A stretch of 5,592 nucleotides of DNA from Gammaproteobacteria bacterium (GTDB lineage: Bacteria; Pseudomonadota; Gammaproteobacteria; S144-34): positions 1 through 5,592 of the forward strand of contig WGBS01000021.1 of assembly GCA_015494165.1 (NCBI GenBank), read 5' to 3'. Both the position numbers and the translations under genes were made by a program. The notes under the pieces were generated by a model that had not been told where the DNA came from, ran no database searches, and saw only the letters and a list, made by a program, of their open reading frames with translations. Shown piece after piece: positions 4,461 to 5,592 of this stretch (position 1 is the first letter of the stretch; each line of letters starts with the position of its first letter).

Positions 4461-4490
4461 TCCCGTTTCGCGTTTCCGGGGAGCGAGCAC

Positions 4491-5592
4491 ATGGAGTTCA
4501 CGGTCAAGAGCGGCAGCCCCGCCAAGCAGCGCACGGCGTGCGTGGTGGTGGGGGTCTACGAGCCGCGCCGCCTCAGCGCACCGGCGGCCGAGCTCGACGA
4601 GGCGAGCGGCGGCTTCCTCACCGCGCTCCTGCGACGCGGCGACCTCGAGGGCCGCAAGGGCCAGACCCTGCTCGTCTACAACGTGCCGAACGTGCTCTGC
4701 GACCGCGTGCTGCTGGTGGGGCTCGGGCGCGAGCGCGACTTCGACGAGCGCGCCTTCCGCGAGGCGGTGGCGACCGCCGCGCGCACCCTCGACGAGCGCG
4801 GCGCCATGGAGGCGGTCTGCTTCCTCACCGCCCTGCCGGTCAAGGGGCGCGACACGGCCTGGAAGGTGCAGCAGGCGGTGCAGGCCGTCGAGCACGCCCT
4901 CTACCGCTTCGACCAGCTCAAGAGCGAGCCCGAGCGCCCGCGCCGCCCCCTGCGGCGGCTGGTGCTGGCGGTGCCGAGCCGGCGCGAGCTCGCCGCCGGC
5001 GAGGAGGCGGTGCGCGCCGGGCGCGCCGTGGCCGAGGGCGTGCGCCTGACGCGCGACCTCGGCAACCTGCCGCCCAACACCTGCACGCCCACCTACCTCG
5101 CCGACGAGGCGCGCGCCCTCGCCGGGCGCCACCCGGAGCGCGTGCGCGTGCAGGTGCTGGGGCGCGAGGACATGGAGCGGCTCGGCATGGGCGCCTTCAT
5201 GGCCGTGGCGCGCGGCAGCGCCGAGCCGCCGCGGCTCATCGTCGTCGAGTACCGCGGCGGCGGGGAGGACGAGCGCCCGGTGGCGCTGGTGGGCAAGGGC
5301 GTCACCTTCGACTCCGGCGGCATCTCCATCAAGCCCGCCCAGGCCATGGACGAGATGAAGTTCGACATGTGCGGGGCGGCGAGCGTGCTGGGCACGCTCG
5401 AGGCCTGCGCGCGCCTGGGGCTGCCGCTCAACGTCGTCGGCGTCATTCCCGCCACCGAGAACCTGCCGAGCGGGACCGCCAGCCGCCCCGGCGACATCGT
5501 GCGCAGCCTGTCGGGCCAGACCATCGAGATCCTGAACACCGACGCCGAGGGCCGCCTCATCCTCTGCGACGCCATCACCTACGCCGAGCGCC
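4491..5592 (+). CDS. pepA: Leucyl (cytosol) aminopeptidase PepA, C-terminus beyond the window
   Basis: PepA is a two-metal M17 aminopeptidase that removes N-terminal residues from peptides in the cytoplasm. In E. coli it also binds DNA, acting at Xer sites and on carAB. There are 367 codons visible out of about 500. The start MEFTVKSGSPAKQRTACVVV is nearly that of E. coli PepA, and the N-terminal domain ends near residue 165. DLGNLPPNTC begins at 189. Metal and catalytic residues are all present: K269 and D274 in VGKGVTFDSGG, K281 in ISIKP, D292 in KFDMCGAA, and D351, E353 and R355 in NTDAEGR. Each is one position below its E. coli counterpart, so no internal indel of note precedes them. GGGGAG (4478-4483), seven bases upstream, supports the ATG. 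About 135 C-terminal residues lie beyond the edge. Confidence 0.97.
   Translation, partial: MEFTVKSGSPAKQRTACVVVGVYEPRRLSAPAAELDEASGGFLTALLRRGDLEGRKGQTLLVYNVPNVLCDRVLLVGLGRERDFDERAFREAVATAARTLDERGAMEAVCFLTALPVKGRDTAWKVQQAVQAVEHALYRFDQLKSEPERPRRPLRRLVLAVPSRRELAAGEEAVRAGRAVAEGVRLTRDLGNLPPNTCTPTYLADEARALAGRHPERVRVQVLGREDMERLGMGAFMAVARGSAEPPRLIVVEYRGGGEDERPVALVGKGVTFDSGGISIKPAQAMDEMKFDMCGAASVLGTLEACARLGLPLNVVGVIPATENLPSGTASRPGDIVRSLSGQTIEILNTDAEGRLILCDAITYAER

Noticed and set aside
3269..4534. Long upstream extension of the lptG frame, giving a 780-codon minus-strand ORF
   Set aside because: It overlaps lptF in another frame, is arginine/alanine-rich low-complexity sequence, and contains no LptG-like motif. 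The GTG at 3268 with its Shine-Dalgarno and GTGA overlap is the natural start.
3355..5049. 564-codon plus-strand ORF antisense to lptF and out of frame in pepA
   Set aside because: LptF and PepA are unmistakable in the competing frames; this product is His/Arg/Gln-rich noise.

Overview
This is a very GC-rich window carrying housekeeping genes of recognisably gammaproteobacterial type. PepA and the LptF/LptG pair can be followed against their E. coli counterparts, and PcnB is a bacterial poly(A) polymerase. Base composition and the DUF2173 genes would fit a deep-branching, possibly sulfur-oxidising or chemolithotrophic lineage (Chromatiales/Ectothiorhodospiraceae-like). That placement is inference; the sequence does not fix a genus.

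Layout. (1) 1-225, minus: the N-terminal 75 codons of pcnB, starting at GTG, which overlaps a possible 22-codon leader ORF by four bases. (2) 226-459: a gene-poor divergent region packed with inverted repeats. They are one 28-nt near-palindrome in the pcnB leader, four consecutive stem-loops (309-409), and the promoter of a tRNA gene with a perfect TATAAT. (3) 460-535, plus: tRNA-Glu with anticodon CTC. (4) 565-1646, minus: three small tandem paralogues of the uncharacterised DUF2173 family (Roadblock/LC7-like pattern), tightly packed and apparently one operon. (5) 1647-1764: a short divergent promoter region. (6) 1765-2187, plus: an RDD-family membrane protein, probably read from a leaderless or nearly leaderless mRNA. 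(7) 2192-4356, minus: lptF then lptG, overlapping by four bases, encoding the inner-membrane permease pair of the lipopolysaccharide exporter. (8) 4357-4490: divergent lptF/pepA region with a nested inverted repeat. (9) 4491-5592, plus: pepA, leucyl aminopeptidase, cut by the window end after 367 codons.

How the genes relate. LptF and LptG form one machine that extracts LPS from the inner membrane. The divergent pepA and convergent RDD neighbours are, as recalled, a common gammaproteobacterial arrangement. The pcnB and tRNA genes are separate RNA-metabolism functions. The least understood part is the three-gene DUF2173 operon, whose members have diverged in cysteine content and in their central segment. 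It is the best candidate here for an undescribed small system. The inverted-repeat array between pcnB and tRNA-Glu is the most unusual non-coding structure.
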